A stretch of DNA of 64,000 nt from Syncephalis fuscata (Eukaryota > Zoopagomycota > Zoopagomycetes > Zoopagales > Piptocephalidaceae). Below, one piece after another: positions 23,253 to 37,349 of this stretch (positions are counted from its first letter, which is position 1; each line of letters begins with the position of its first letter). The DNA is taken from contig JAHLTZ010000020.1 in assembly GCA_025786725.1 (NCBI GenBank), positions 124,001 to 188,000 on the forward strand, read 5' to 3'. The translations under genes and the position numbers were made by a program. The notes beneath the pieces are model-generated. The model was not told the origin of the DNA. It saw only the letters and a program-made list of their open reading frames with translations, and did not search any database.

Positions 23253-25103
23253 ATGTCGGCAGTCTATGAAATGACGTCGGTATCTGACACAGTGCGGCAT
23301 GCCGCTAGCGGCAGTATTCGAGAGCGGAGCCGTGGCAACGGCGAAGCCAGTGACGATGAAGAAGACAATACTACAGTCTATGTCGGCGCGAGTGGGCGTA
23401 ATCCCTTTGAAACGTCCAGTACAGCATTCTCGGGTACTCAGCACGAACATTCAAAGCATTTGCTATCCAACAATACAAAAGAGACGCGTCGACAAACACT
23501 AAAGAATAAAGAGCGTAGAAACATGATACTTGGCTTTATTTTACTAGCTATAGGACTGATTACCAGCACTATTCAAACAGTAAGTGATTATGGCAGCTAT
23601 ACTACTAGTGGATTAACTTTATAATGCAGGAAATCACAGCAGTCTTACAATCAAGAAAAGATTATAAAAAGCCGTATTTTATATTGTAAGTTTGTGACAC
23701 AATTAGCTAAATACTATTGATTTACAATTTGTATTTGTGTTGTTAGATGGTGGGCACATAGTATGTTTGTATTTTTGTGGCCAATTATAGCTGCTATCGA
23801 ATATATGGGTGCTGGAAATTTAACTCGATTTAAACGGCGTATTGGACAAGGTGCCGCCTATCTTCGGTCTTCGCGTCTAGCACGCCATAAAGCAGGCCAA
23901 CACAGTGCAGATGATCATGACGATATAGACGATGAGGACCCAGTGCAAGATGTGGCCATGCTGTCTAATTGGAGCTGGCGGCCCATGATTCAACAGGCTA
24001 TTTGGATGAGTCCAGTATTTAACGGTGCTAGCTATGGCTGGTATTTAGCTGCGGGCATGACATCAGCGGCTGCATTGACAGCCATTAGCAACACATCCTG
24101 CTGTTTCGTATATTTATTTTCTGTATTATTATTGGGCGATGCAGTACGCGGCCGTATGATTGCCGCTGTGATCATCAGTGTTGCTGGCGTTGTATTTATG
24201 TCGGTCTCTGATGGTATGACCGCTCCAGCTGAACATCCAATACCCGCTTTATTGTCAAATAATGGCACTAGCAGTAATACGACACTAGGCGATGTAGGAC
24301 CCGATGCACTTACTCTGATCAGTAATAGCACAGCTCTATTACCAGAGGCTGCACCAGTATTAGCTAGCCATACTGGATCTTTTGTTGGTGATATTGTCAG
24401 CCTATTCACTGCGGTATTTAACGGCATGTACCAAGTACTTTACAAACATCATGTTGTGCCTACACGCCATAACTCTGTTCTTTTTGCACAAACAACACTT
24501 GCTATGATGGGTGTATTTACGCTAACTATGTGTTGGATACCCCTTCCAATATTACATTGGATTAACTGGGAGCCATTTGAATTACCAGACATGGAAACCA
24601 TGGGCTATATGTGCTGTATTGGTTTATTAAGCGCCATTTCTAATGCTTGCTTCTTGCCAATTATTGCTCTTATTTCGCCATTGTTTGCCTCTGTAGGATC
24701 AATGCTTATCATTCCAATGGTTGCAGTTACCGATTGGTTTGTACAAGACAAAGCGATTACATTCGGCTTATCGGTAGGCAGTATTGGTATTTGTATTGGA
24801 TTTATTATGCTATCGGTTGGCGGCAATGACGATGAACAAAAGACGGCCACTGTCAGCCCGGAACACGGTCTAGTTGACCATACAGCAAATAAGCACGAAG
24901 CAATAGAAAGCGAAGCTGTACCTATGCTAGAATCAACTAGAGCAAATAGTATCGAAGACGCGTCGACACCACAACTAAAGAACGACTCACAATGGACATG
25001 GAAGGATTGGGAGACCGATGAGCATGATGACCTTGACGATTCACAGTTTGAAATGTCAACTCGTCATGTAAATCAACATAAACATACCGCTCGCAATATC
25101 TAA
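23253..25103 (+). CDS. DMT-superfamily transporter, SLC35F-like
   Basis: Three exons, 23253-23579, 23630-23685 and 23747-25103, with matching phases, encode about 579 residues. An acidic N-terminal cytosolic segment of about 85 residues precedes the first membrane helix (MILGFILLAIGLITSTIQT). About ten helices follow, arranged as two EamA-like halves. The second half of each repeat shows the typical pattern, for example ALTAISNTSCCFVYLFSVLLL and GDAVRGRMIAAVIIS. The order resembles SLC35F3/F4/F5 and the fungal Thi74/YML018C proteins, some linked to thiamine or vacuolar transport. The substrate cannot be inferred from sequence. The C-terminal 100 residues are acidic and cytosolic. Confidence 0.82.
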
Positions 25104-25641
25104 TACTATTGACGTTAGACTGATACGTTCAACTATACACCGTAGATATCACTATCGTTAATGTAATTACATTGTACGCATTTGCTATTATTTTTATCAT
25201 TTATATAAACATAAGTATAATGTTGACATTAATAGATTGTGATCTGGTCAATATGACGGGCTTCTATCATTGTAATAATATATAATATTTTATTAATTTA
25301 ATTGTATGGAGATAAAATACTATATCATTTATTATTTATTATTTATAGTAGATTAATTACCATCTTGGATATTATTTTATATTGACATTCCAATTTATAA
25401 ACAGCAAGTATACCATTATTACCAAATGTAATCATATTTTAAATGTATTATAAATATTATAACATTCTATTGCCTATGATACAAATAATATTATGAATTA
25501 AATAACACTTTGTATATTTTCTATCAATAATTAATGATTAAATATAAAGACTGGCCATTTCTATGTTAATAAGCGACTTGCGGATTTTTCTTTTTTCTTT
25601 CCGTTGTTATTTTACACCTTTTCTTATTGATCATTTTCACA
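25104..25641. other. Intergenic between transporter and TOM7
   Basis: AT-rich, with many AATAAA-like and TTATTTATT stretches. The last 60 bp is pyrimidine-rich before the TOM7 start. No other gene is seen. Confidence 0.5.
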
Positions 25642-25857
25642 ATGAAGGACGAAACTAAAGAATTGATCGCTCGCTGCACTGAAGTAGTGAAGCGTTTGGT
25701 ACATTTCGGCTTTGTACCGTTCATCATCTATCTTGGCTTTACACGTAGTGTGCCTCGACCATCGTTTATGCGGTAGGTGCCATAGTAACACTAACACAAT
25801 CACTCGTATACTTATACCGACTCTGTATATTATAGAATGATCAATCCATTGGCTTGA
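25642..25857 (+). CDS. TOM7: Mitochondrial import receptor subunit TOM7
   Basis: Small subunit of the outer-membrane translocase that modulates TOM complex assembly. Two exons, 25642-25772 and 25836-25857, encode 50 residues. The family pattern is clear: a short charged N terminus, then VKRLVHFGFVPFIIYLGFT as the tail-anchor helix with the conserved FGFVPFIIYLG core, then PRPSF, and a final MINPLA encoded by the tiny second exon. The intron has a GTAGGT donor and a TTATAG acceptor. The gene is below usual ORF-length cut-offs. Confidence 0.9.
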
Positions 25858-26091
25858 TCAATAGCATATGCTTATATGCTATTTACGACATTCTCAAGAT
25901 TCCGTCTAAACTATTGTTGTTGCTCACTGTGCACTACACCAACAATGACTCTACTTTAATCACACAATAACAAAATGTATTGACCACAATAATGTGTGTA
26001 TAAAATTGACTTCTTTCTGTGTACTACAGTTATTACGCGCTATATATCAATAGAGATAGATAAACGAATATGTATAGATAGATGGTTGAGT

Positions 26092-26121
26092 GGATAGATA
26101 GATAGATAGACAGATAGATAA
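26092..26121. repeat. GATA tetranucleotide microsatellite
   Basis: About seven imperfect GATA units lie just beyond the TTC7-like stop codon, in the shared 3' flank with TOM7. Confidence 0.7.
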
Positions 26122-26139
26122 TTGGATAATAGACCAGTC

Positions 26140-29100
26140 TTATGGCAATAGAATACGGAACATACGTACAGGTCGTGTTGTCTCCAAATCAAGTGCATAC
26201 CAGTAACATTCTTTAGCACGATCCATACGGTTTGTATGCTGGTAAACTGTGCCTAGATAGTGCCTATATGCAATAATGATTGTGTTATTAAGCATAGTAA
26301 ATGCTGTATTAGAATAGTATATATGCAATGATCATTGACTACTTACCAAGCCTCGGCACAATTCCAGCCCATAGCACGCGTTACTTTGCGTAATAATCCT
26401 TCGGCTAGTGGGTATTTGCCCAGTAGCAAATTCGAACGACCCAGTAATACCGAACCAATAACATGTTGTGGCTCTAAGAATACAGCTTTGGCAAATGCCA
26501 CCATAGCTTCTTCTACTTTGCCTTGATCGAGTAGCAATAAACCCGTCTATAATAACAGCAACAATAATAAAAAACCATATTAATGCACTAGCTATAGCAG
26601 TTTAAAAAGATAGAAACTTACTTGACAACAAACATCAGAGCTTTCACTATCGGCACCTTCTGCTTCTTCAACCGCTTGTCGTGCATCCTCGTAGCGATTA
26701 AGACGACGAAATGCCGAGGCTGATGTTAGCCATAGTTCGGTAAGTGCCTTTAATGCGCGTTGTCTTCGTAGACGAACACGTGTAGTAACTCGCGAGGCCA
26801 ATGAGTAAGATGACCGACTGCTGGCTACTGTAGGGGCAATCCGGCTACCGCTAATACTACCACCATTGCCACCACTAACCGATCCCGTATACGAACTAAT
26901 CGGCACATCTAATATATGTTATAAAAATAAAGACAATGATTAATTAATGTCAATTGACCCAATTAATTAGTTAATTGATTAATTACCTAGACGGCCATTA
27001 CGTGAATGTGTAGGCGGTGCTGCCAATGTTGATGCACCCCGTCGTGACTGTTGTGGCGAAATAGATCGACCAGATCGACTAGCTGTATTGCCATTGCCAT
27101 TGCCATTATTTCATCACGACGTACAGTACTATTAATCTCACTGGCAGCACTGCCACCGCCATCACCGGCAAATACACGTCCATAAAGTACAAACAATGCA
27201 TTTGTATTGGCCAGTGCTTGTTCCGGTCCGTATAATGCATCTTCCAATGCCACACGGGTCATCATCAATGCTAGTACATCCTCGCCTTCAACGGCCGTGC
27301 CTTGCTGTTCACCATTGCCATCTTCTTGTACTTCCCAATCTGACGTTTCTATACCAACTTGACAGATACGCAATGCGCCTTCTAAATCTTTATTGGCCGA
27401 CATTAATAGTGCCAATAAATGCCAAGCTTTAACACGGCTAGCATCTAGTTGCAGCGATTGCTTAGCCGATACCAATGCTTGTGCCAAGTTGCGACTATCG
27501 GCATGCTGAAGTGCAAGATGATAATGTGCTTCAGCATTTTCTGGATTACGCGAAATTGCCTCAGTCAATGCGGCTATTGCTTGATCGTAAAAGCCCGGTC
27601 GTAAATCATGTTGTATACCTAAACTGCTGTTAATATTATACTTTTTAATAAACTAGGATTTGTTTGTTTTACTTACATTCTCGTGCCAATAAACCATAGC
27701 CAACACCTTGTAATTGCCATGCCATCGAATAAGTCTGAGCATTAACTACTCCTTCATTCTCACTTGATATCTTGATAGCCATTTCCGCATACTTTATACA
27801 GTCTTTTGGCTAATCAAAAGCCATTGTTAGTTATGTATGATTACTATTAGCTAATAGCTACTTACTTTAGACAAATCGTTCATGGCAAGCCGTGCACCAA
27901 TAAGTAGTGTTTCTACAACCTTTTGTGGATGTTCAGCATCTTCACGTGGCTTTGTTGACGTCATGGAAATTGTATGCTCTACACTGTTGTTGGTTTTGAC
28001 TTCTATAGTCGTGTTGGTACTCTCGCTGTTTGTATCATTTAACTTGGCTGCTGCTGCTGCCGCCGCCGCTGCTACTGCATCACTTCGTGATACAATAACG
28101 CCTCTTTTACCAGTTATTTCGGCATAAGACTCTAATGCCAGTTCTGCTTCTTCATATTCTCCCAATGCAATCAATGCTGTCACTAAATGCCGCATAATAG
28201 CCGGTGACTGAAAAGTAATTTCTGTTGTACGATAAAGCATCTATAGATACATTCATCATAATAAACTCTATTAATAACCATTTTGGCTATCTACTTCCAT
28301 CCATAACTACTTACCTCGACTAGTGAACGACGTTCAGCACGAGATGCCGCACCAATCAATTTCCAGTCTCCCATAATCTGATCGACCATCTCGAGCGGCA
28401 GTATATTAACTTGATCAGCTCGTGGAAATCGAGCACAACGATGCATTGCATCCTCATACAATTCGTGTAATTGAAGAATCTCTTGTCGATAGGTGAGTGG
28501 TACTTGAATCATAGGTGCATCAGGTCCATTCACTATCATAGGAGCGCCTTGTGTGTAGTCTTCTTCAATGTAGGCAGCTGATATTAACGGTACACTGAAT
28601 CGACATAGTACAAGTCGTTTAGCAGGACGGAATTCACGAGGCCATCCCAAACAATTATCCCGGTAATTACGAAATGTTTCAATGGCCATAGCACGTGAAC
28701 TAGTCAAACAGAATCATTATTAATTAATCAATTAGTTAGTTAGTTAATTAATTAGTAAATAGTAAATGATATTAATAGACTTACCCATAAACCATTTGTA
28801 ATAATGGGCGGCGATAAAGTGCTTCTTCTAGCCACCAAGTCAACGTATCACCACGCTCTCCCGTAAATGTTTGTACCAATTTCCAGACATTAGAATAACA
28901 TTCATAGGCCTCCATTGCTTGATTTTGTGTCTTTTCAAGTACCATACCTACAACAATATATGTAATAATAACCTTAATAAATACATGTAATAGTAGCACT
29001 GTTTTCTTCAACATACCCTTAACAATCCATGCTTGTAACGAAAGTACAAAGCGATAACCCTCAAGTGGTATTGGATCGTTTGTATCAGTAACGGGTGGCC

Positions 29101-29670
29101 ATTGAATAGTTACTAATAATTGGAGTGCCTCCTCATATTTCCCTGCGTAGCAATACACTACAGAGGAAATAACTACTGCTTCCTATGTGCAATTAGTTAA
29201 TAAACAAATTCATCAATGCAGTTTATCTATGGTTGGATAGCGAGTCTGCACGCCTACCTCACTTTCTGCTTCATTGGTCGCCTGTTCCCGTGCTAGTTGT
29301 ACATGCGTGCATAACTCGTCAAGTGTTGATTGTGGCATCTTCGATGTAATGGATATAGAGCCGGGACCATCATTCGTGTAGACGCCAACCTCGTCTAACG
29401 AATTTAAAAAGGCATAAATGCCATACTCGGCCAATACGGCATGATTAAGTGCTAGTTATTGGTTATGTTATGTTAATAAGCGCGTTACAATAAATAATAG
29501 TTTGTATGACTCCATGTCTATTCATTATACAGTAATTCATACTTACTAGCACCTGCTGGATTATGTTTTAGATAGCGACGAGCAAGCTCGGGAATCTCAC
29601 GCCATCGACCCGAGATTCGACAGGCTTCAATATCATTGGCAAGTAGTTGGGCCTTTTTAGAAAGTGTCAT
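26140..29670 (-). CDS. TTC7/Ypp1-like TPR protein (PI4-kinase scaffold)
   Basis: Eleven exons: 29670-29547, 29451-29258, 29182-29017, 28947-28785, 28699-28315, 28240-27867, 27809-27677, 27618-26987, 26908-26622, 26546-26347 and 26263-26140. The product has about 930 residues. TTC7/Ypp1 links EFR3 to phosphatidylinositol 4-kinase III-alpha (Stt4) at the plasma membrane. The N terminus (LSKKAQLLANDIEACR, then GRWREIPELARRYL) and the long helical body match TTC7. C-terminal TPR units are clear, for example NPENAEAHYHLALQHADS and AEAWHYLGTVYQHTNRMDRA. A variable Ser/Gly-rich loop spans exons 8-9. One A appears missing at 27109-27111, where the frame should continue NGNGNTASRSGRS. All other junctions keep phase. 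Confidence 0.85.
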
Positions 29671-30249
29671 AATATCAAAGCTTATATCGATAGATGACCA
29701 ATTATTCCCTTTAGGAATATTATACTCGTCTGCCAAGTGCAAGTAGAGTAGAGGTATTCACGTACTTTTGGATACAAAGCAGTATTGAGATATAAAACAG
29801 CTGCAAGATGAACAGAAATAGATGCGAATGTAAATGGGCGTGTGTGTGGTGTGTTTGTGTTTGTGGTCAAGTGGTAATAACAGTAACGTAAATGACAAGA
29901 TTAATACACTGTAGTATCGATAATAACAAAAATAACAACAAATAGTCATCCTTTGTTATATTTATCTAGACAGTCTATTCATCCATTCATCGTTGTACTT
30001 GTCAGTTGATCAGTCATCTGTCAATCTACCATTACACAGGACTCATTGACTTAAATGTCAGGTCATATTATTATTGGAGATCACCCTATGACGGTCACAC
30101 GACCCATCTCAAAAAGAAAAGAATAAACAATTGACAATCAACAGTATTTGTATATTAGCGTTGTTAGTGTTAATGTTATTGTTATTCATATCGTTAGTTG
30201 TATTATCATTTTATTGATTATGTATAAAGCAATTGTTTAAAACAGATGA
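29671..30249. other. Intergenic upstream of TTC7-like gene
   Basis: Contains the TTC7-like promoter and the 3' flank of alpha-tubulin 1. The frame of exon 1 is open a little further upstream, so an additional 5' exon is possible. A GTGTGTTTGTG stretch occurs near 29840. Confidence 0.45.
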
Positions 30250-32056
<1,807 letters not shown>

Positions 32057-33415
32057 TCAGTAATCTCCTTCTTCGCCGCCTTCGTGATCGGAATCGGGCA
32101 TTGTATCCATACCAACTTCCTCGTAATCTTTCTCTAAAGCGGCCAGATCTTCACGGGCCTCGCTAAATTCACCTTCTTCCATACCTTCACCGACATACCA
32201 GTGAACAAAGGCCCGCTTGCTATACATAAGATCAAACTTATGATTAATACGCGACCAAGCATCAACAATGGCCGTCGTATTCGCCAACAATGTGACTGAG
32301 CGATGAGCTGGCGCCAGATCACCATTGGGCACATGAGTAGGTGGACGTGGATTAATGCCGACCTTAAAGCCAGTTGGGCACCAATCGACAAACTGTACTG
32401 TACGTTGCACACGCATTTTATCGACGGCATCGGTCGTCTCTTTGGTAAGAATATCACCGCGGAATAGTAAACAGCAGGCCATATACTTATGGGCCGCTGC
32501 ATTACACTTGACCATTTGACATCCAGACTCAAAGCAGGATCGGCATAAATCATTGACCGTCAACGTTTCATGGCCATGTTTATCGTCACCTGTAAGTGGT
32601 GCATATGATACAAGTGGGAAATGAATACGCGGATACGGCACCAGATTTGTTTGGAACTCTTGAAGATCAACATTTAACGAACCAGCAAAGCGGACAGAAG
32701 CAGTGATCGATGAAACTACTTGACAAATCAATCGATTTAGATTTTCATAAGAGGGTCGTTCAATAGAAAGACGGGTCTTGCATATGTCGGTAATGGCTTC
32801 ATTATCGACAATAAAGGTACAGTCAACGTGTTCAAGCATAGTATGCGTGGTAAGCACTGCGTTATATGGTTCGACCACTGAGGTTGAGATTTGTGGTGCT
32901 GGATAAATAGCAAATTCAAGCTTGGTCTTTTTGCCATATTCATTTGCTAGTCGTTCCATAAGCAATGAACCAAAGCCAGAACCTGTACCACCACCGAACG
33001 AATGGAACATCAAAAAGCCTTGAAGTCCTTCACAATGATCGGCAAGTTTACGGACACGGTCCACAACACTATCAAGTATATCCTTGCCAATGGTATAGTG
33101 GCCGCGCGCATAGTTATTGGCTGCATCTTCTTTGCCGCTAATAAGCTGTTCCGGATTATATAATCCACGGTACGGGCCTTGACGTACTTCATCAATGACA
33201 TTAGGCTCCAGATCAATGAATACAGTGCGTGGCACATAGCGTTGATTGTTCATCTCCGCAAAGAACGACTGAGACGATGACAACGTCTCTGCATCGATGC
33301 CTTCCTTTGGATGGCCATTGGGCTGAATATCGTGTTCCAAGCAGTACAGTTCCCAGCAAGCGTTGCCAACTTGTACACCGGCTTGACCAACATGAACAGA
33401 AATACACTCACGCAT
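32057..33415 (-). CDS. Alpha-tubulin, tandem copy 2
   Basis: An intact, intronless frame of 452 residues, normal length for alpha-tubulin. It has the MREC start, [33 protein letters not shown] with the GTPase-activating Glu, [18 protein letters not shown], and a C terminus ending EEGDY. Position 40 is Ile, so the Lys40 acetylation site is absent. It lies head-to-tail with copy 1 on the same strand. Both are close to the two TBCC-domain genes only in the broad sense of sharing the window; no operon-like arrangement is implied. Confidence 0.97.
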   Translation of the reverse strand: MRECISVHVGQAGVQVGNACWELYCLEHDIQPNGHPKEGIDAETLSSSQSFFAEMNNQRYVPRTVFIDLEPNVIDEVRQGPYRGLYNPEQLISGKEDAANNYARGHYTIGKDILDSVVDRVRKLADHCEGLQGFLMFHSFGGGTGSGFGSLLMERLANEYGKKTKLEFAIYPAPQISTSVVEPYNAVLTTHTMLEHVDCTFIVDNEAITDICKTRLSIERPSYENLNRLICQVVSSITASVRFAGSLNVDLQEFQTNLVPYPRIHFPLVSYAPLTGDDKHGHETLTVNDLCRSCFESGCQMVKCNAAAHKYMACCLLFRGDILTKETTDAVDKMRVQRTVQFVDWCPTGFKVGINPRPPTHVPNGDLAPAHRSVTLLANTTAIVDAWSRINHKFDLMYSKRAFVHWYVGEGMEEGEFSEAREDLAALEKDYEEVGMDTMPDSDHEGGEEGDY

Positions 33416-34340
33416 AATGATGTTAATGCTATTGGCGATGATGCTTGGTTATTTTAAATTAAACAGTGGACGGAGAAAGACTATTTTATAGTGGTGGAGT
33501 TGTTTTATCGTAGTCTGAATAGATACTGTCGCTAAACCACGCCTAGTCAAATGGTTCACGTTGCTATCGATAAGCGTGACGCAATAGTCGCGTATCTCTT
33601 ACACCAAGCGTTGACGATAGCTAATCAATGAGATAAATAACTAAGCAAATAAATGAAAGGCTACTATGGCTATGAATATAGTTGAGCGGGAAATAGATTA
33701 ATTTGTGTCTACCGACCAAGCAAACTACTAATAGATAGATAAAAAGATACGAGTAGAGTAAGGAAGTAGATGAGGAAGGAAGTAATGTGCAGCCAAGGTC
33801 GTAGTAGATAAAAAAGGCCAGCACTAGCACGATTGGCAGTGCTATGACAATAAGGAAGACAGACAGACAGACGGAAAAAAGCGGTCATCTTCCGGTTTCT
33901 TCGCTTCAGCCTGGTGAGTTCAATACGCGTGCACAGATAACTATCACAGAGGAAGGCGCTGTATCCCAATGCAACCAACTGCGGGAGATAAGCACATGGT
34001 GATGCGGTTATTTGTTTGTACATATGTATGTGTGGAACCAACAGGTTACGTGACTAGTTTGTCGACTTGGACCGTTTATAACTCGTTAATCAATATATCT
34101 TGCATTCTATTTTGTATTATTACAATTAGATTAATTCATATTGTATTATTAAGATCTACTTATTATTTTTATTGGCTACACGTTATTGCATTTTGATCCA
34201 ATTCTATTAGATATTAAATGATTACAATTGCTAACATTTGTGCAATTGAACTACGTATCTGTACTAATAAAAAAGAGACTGTATCGTGAGTGGCACTAGT
34301 GATTAAAATACGCATTGTTAATATCATTCAACTGAAATAT
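33416..34340. other. Intergenic upstream of alpha-tubulin copy 2
   Basis: The tubulin promoter should lie here. The open frames in this stretch are AT-rich, start without context, and show no family character. GATA- and GACA-like short repeats occur near 33730 and 33860. Confidence 0.5.
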
Positions 34341-34757
34341 ATATTATTTAGCCAGTGATTATTAAATATCAAACATTTGTTGTTAAATTAATATTAAAAT
34401 ATTTTACTATTAATGATGTATGTTACAGTTTAATCAAACAATATTTTATAGTAGAAAGCATTGGATTTAGCTAGTTCAATAAGTGGTACTCATTAATTTA
34501 AATTACATATTCCGCTATATAATAAAAACTAATAGTCATTTTACAAAGCAATTGTTTGTAATAGTTCAAATACATGTTTATTCAGGACATGTTACAAACA
34601 CGATATTCGGCATTATTACCACATGTTCCCATTTGTTATCCAACAAAGTTATGATTAGCGCTATTAACATAGTTGTTGTCGGCACAAACGTTGTTTGCAG
34701 TGGTGTAGGCATTCACATCCGAGTTGGCAATGTGATCAGCCTCATTTTGATGGCTAT
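34341..34757. repeat. Source of a duplicated 3' segment
   Basis: The last 120 nt of the secreted-protein gene (34636-35067) and about 300 bp of its 3' flank reappear in inverted orientation at 49785-50224 with few changes. Confidence 0.88.
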
Positions 34758-35067
34758 TGAATGCATTGGTAAATGTATTCGCATTAAGCGCATTGTTATT
34801 TGCATTAAAGTTATTGCTATTTGATGAAAACCAAGGAAAGTAGCCACAATTGCCGTAGTCACAGTTGCCGTAGTCACAGTTGCCATAGCCGCCGTAGCAA
34901 TCATTATAGCAATATGGATTCCATGGAGTATATGAGCCGGGATAACCGTCAATGCAGAATGATCTACGCTCAACTGGAGCTATTGGTTGGGCAGCTACAT
35001 GCTCATGGTCTAGAGCAATAATAGCAACAACGGCAGCAGTTGAAATAGCTGAGCGGAGAGTAAGCAT
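34636..35067 (-). CDS. Small secreted protein with Tyr-Gly-Asn-Cys repeats
   Basis: One exon of 143 residues. A signal peptide (MLTLRSAISTAAVVAIIAL) ends in AAQ, followed by a short propeptide-like segment ending in RR. A Cys/Tyr/Gly-rich region follows, with the tandem unit DYGNC (CYGGYGNCDYGNC), encoded by a 15-bp tandem repeat near 34855-34880. The C-terminal half is rich in Asn and Ala. No domain is recognised. The composition suggests a wall or extracellular structural protein. The start at 35067 is the first ATG giving a signal peptide. Its 3' part was copied to 49.8 kb. Confidence 0.7.
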   Translation of the reverse strand: MLTLRSAISTAAVVAIIALDHEHVAAQPIAPVERRSFCIDGYPGSYTPWNPYCYNDCYGGYGNCDYGNCDYGNCGYFPWFSSNSNNFNANNNALNANTFTNAFNSHQNEADHIANSDVNAYTTANNVCADNNYVNSANHNFVG

Positions 35068-35376
35068 CTTGTAATTGGATAGTCGGTTGATATCAATTGA
35101 ATGAGCAGGTTAGTATCTATTGCGGATGTAACAGTTCTATAGTGTAGTGAGTAGAGTCAAAGTAGGTAATCAAGCTTGAATGGTTGTTGTGATGATGAAC
35201 TAACTAGTCGGTAGCAATATTTGTTGCACATTATATACTAGTGGATTAAATAATGACATGGTGGTGTCAATCATAATAAATACTAACTGTCATTAAGATT
35301 AAGAGATGATGCTGTTAACCATCATGTAATAAACAGTTATGTAATTGTACTGCATCGCTCTGTATCATTGCTAAAT
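35068..35376. other. Intergenic promoter region of the secreted protein
   Basis: No coding or RNA gene is seen between the secreted-protein start and the inverted repeat at the edge of the composite repeat block. Confidence 0.45.
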
Positions 35377-35472
35377 ATATGCAGGCATTGACACTTTATT
35401 TTAGGCAATCAACGACACCAGTCAAATGCAATGAACTGTTTGTCTAAAATAAAGTGTCAATGTCTGCATATT
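35377..35472. repeat. 31-bp inverted repeat at the left edge of repeat copy B
   Basis: The arms ATGCAGGCATTGACACTTTA (continuing TTTTAG) and its near-complement CTAAAATAAAGTGTCAATGT are separated by about 30 nt. The right arm is also the first sequence shared with repeat copy C at 62047, so this palindrome sits exactly at the element boundary. Confidence 0.75.
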
Positions 35473-36714
35473 TAAATGACAATTTGCTAAATAAATGCAC
35501 TAATACTATTCATTGCTACTATATTAGATATAAATGAAGTTGGAGATAAATATTATTTATTTATTTAGAGATTAATCAGAGCAAACAGAAGATGAATCAT
35601 GTACTACTGTAATGATGCGTATCAATATTTCTATAATTAAAAGGATACAATCAACTTATGCACGGTAGTAGGTAGCTGTGAAGAAGTAAAGGTTTTATAT
35701 AGTAATGCTACGTTGCATTGGTGTTCTAAGCTGTTTGAGATGCATGCAAGTATTGAGATTAGGATTATCGGCGAAAGTAACAATAAAGGCATAAATGTGC
35801 ATCGTTATTGTTTCGGTAGAACTAATAGATTAATCAGCTTTGCATTGTTGAGCAGTGTAGAAACATAGAAAAAATAATCAATATATTTTATCAAGCGCTT
35901 AATACTTCTCCTGATGTTACTTTTTTCCTATCTGCAAAGCTATTATATATATTGGAAATAATACATAGTCGTTTAATAAATATCAACCCTTTTACTACTT
36001 GATTTCGTTTTCAGCAATAGTCATCATTATATTCGTCCATATTGTTTATTTATTTGTTTGTGTAGGCAAATCACTATTAACATGAAACTTTCTATTGCTG
36101 TTGTCTGCACCATCCTTGTGACTTTTGTGGCCGATACAGCCATGGTGGATGCTAAATCAGCTATGATTCGTCGTAGTATGTTGTAATTGCACCAGTTTAT
36201 TATTTAACTAATTAAATACTGTTTTTATTACCAAACTAACAATTTAGATCGTAAGTAATTTCATGTAACAATTGATCATACGCTGCTTATACATTATTTT
36301 CGCATGTATTTAATAATTTGTATTAATTGTTGGTAAGTGGCATTGTATACTGCCTGGTTATATATTAATATTATTATCTATGTCATATTTACTTATAAAC
36401 ATAGAATAGGCGATACTTCCAGGGCATTTGCATTGGCGGCTTAATTGAACTCTTATTCCAACATACTTTGGATATATATTTGGCAAAAACAAGACCATTC
36501 AACAACTGTTGTTTAGCCCATTTATACACCAAGTTTCAGCCAATGTTCCAATTTACTCGCCTTTTACTCAATGGCAGCATCATATTATAACATTCTTGCA
36601 ATTGATGGTGTTTACTCAGCTATGCAATATTGTAGTAGTAAAATCATGATTCCGCCTTAACTCACTTTGATCTAGTTATTGTAATTATACTCGTGTTTTA
36701 TTTATATTCAATGA
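35441..36714 (+). repeat. Dispersed repeat with secreted-peptide gene, copy B
   Basis: About 1.27 kb nearly identical to 62047-63313. The shared left edge is at the inverted repeat and the shared right edge follows TATTCAATGATT. The right part also matches inverted copy A at 2.1-3.2 kb. It encodes only the 34-residue peptide and no transposase. Confidence 0.88.
36082..36258 (+). CDS. 34-residue secreted peptide, repeat copy B
   Basis: Exons 36082-36175 and 36248-36258. The protein starts MKLSIAVVCTILVTF and continues through AMVDAKSAMIRR. The intron has a GTATGT donor, ACTAAC branch site and TTTAG acceptor, adding NRK and a stop; read-through would add SML and stop at 36186. An acceptor-like TGTGTAG lies 19 nt before the ATG, so a 5' leader intron is possible. 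It differs from copy A at about a fifth of coding positions, while the intron and downstream DNA are nearly identical. Confidence 0.55.
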
Positions 36715-36796
36715 TTAGTAAACATTAGCCGAATATACACATTAACAAAATATTTATGCAACCATATTTTTGTATTAATAATCAATATAGATATAC

Positions 36797-37046
36797 ACGT
36801 GTCAATGATCAACTTGGCCGATGGCTTGACCAAGCAATTGATGCCGAAGCATGGGCTGATGACCATCATCAGCAGTCGTCATCGGCTTCATCAGCATCGT
36901 CGATTTCTTCGATATCGTCTTGCGATGAACGTAAAAAAGAACGACGTGCACTAAAAGAACAGCGTAGACAAGAGAAGAAGGCACAGAGAGCGATACGAAA
37001 GGCCGAGAAGCTTGAACGTAAAGGCAAGAAGGCAATGGATTACTAG
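36797..37046 (+). pseudogene. Truncated duplicate of TBCC-domain gene tail, copy B
   Basis: The frame NDQLGRWLDQAIDAEAWADD through KGKKAMDY is preserved without change from the parent at 7968-8208, but it has lost the TBCC domain and any native start. An upstream in-frame ATG at 36756 would add only about 17 AT-rich codons. It is called a fragment, although the absence of any disabling change shows that it is recent. Confidence 0.75.
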
Positions 37047-37349
37047 CAATAGCGTGCCAGTCTTCTAGTAACCAACCTGGCCTAAACTGTATAAACTTAT
37101 CAGTGGTTTATTTAGCTAGCTGTCTTATTTATGTTATGACTATTACATTAATATTAAACAATTTAATTAACACCAAATAATATGGTGTTAGATGACTACA
37201 GTAGTAATATTCATACATTTGAACTAGACACTCGTCATATTGAAGATGGTGACATGTGGTGAGAAGTATCGACGATTGAGTCATTTAATTATCTATTGTG
37301 ATTTGATGGCCAAATAACTATACTAATAGCATTGTTTTATTGAACTGAT

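Noticed and set aside
33709-34196. ORFs of 75-110 codons on both strands upstream of alpha-tubulin 2
   Set aside because: No domain, no intron-exon signals and no consistent start; likely chance frames in promoter DNA.
34483-34824. 113-codon plus-strand ORF, also seen inverted at 49751-50080
   Set aside because: It is the reverse complement of the secreted-protein gene end and its flank. Its recurrence reflects the duplication and not selection on this frame.
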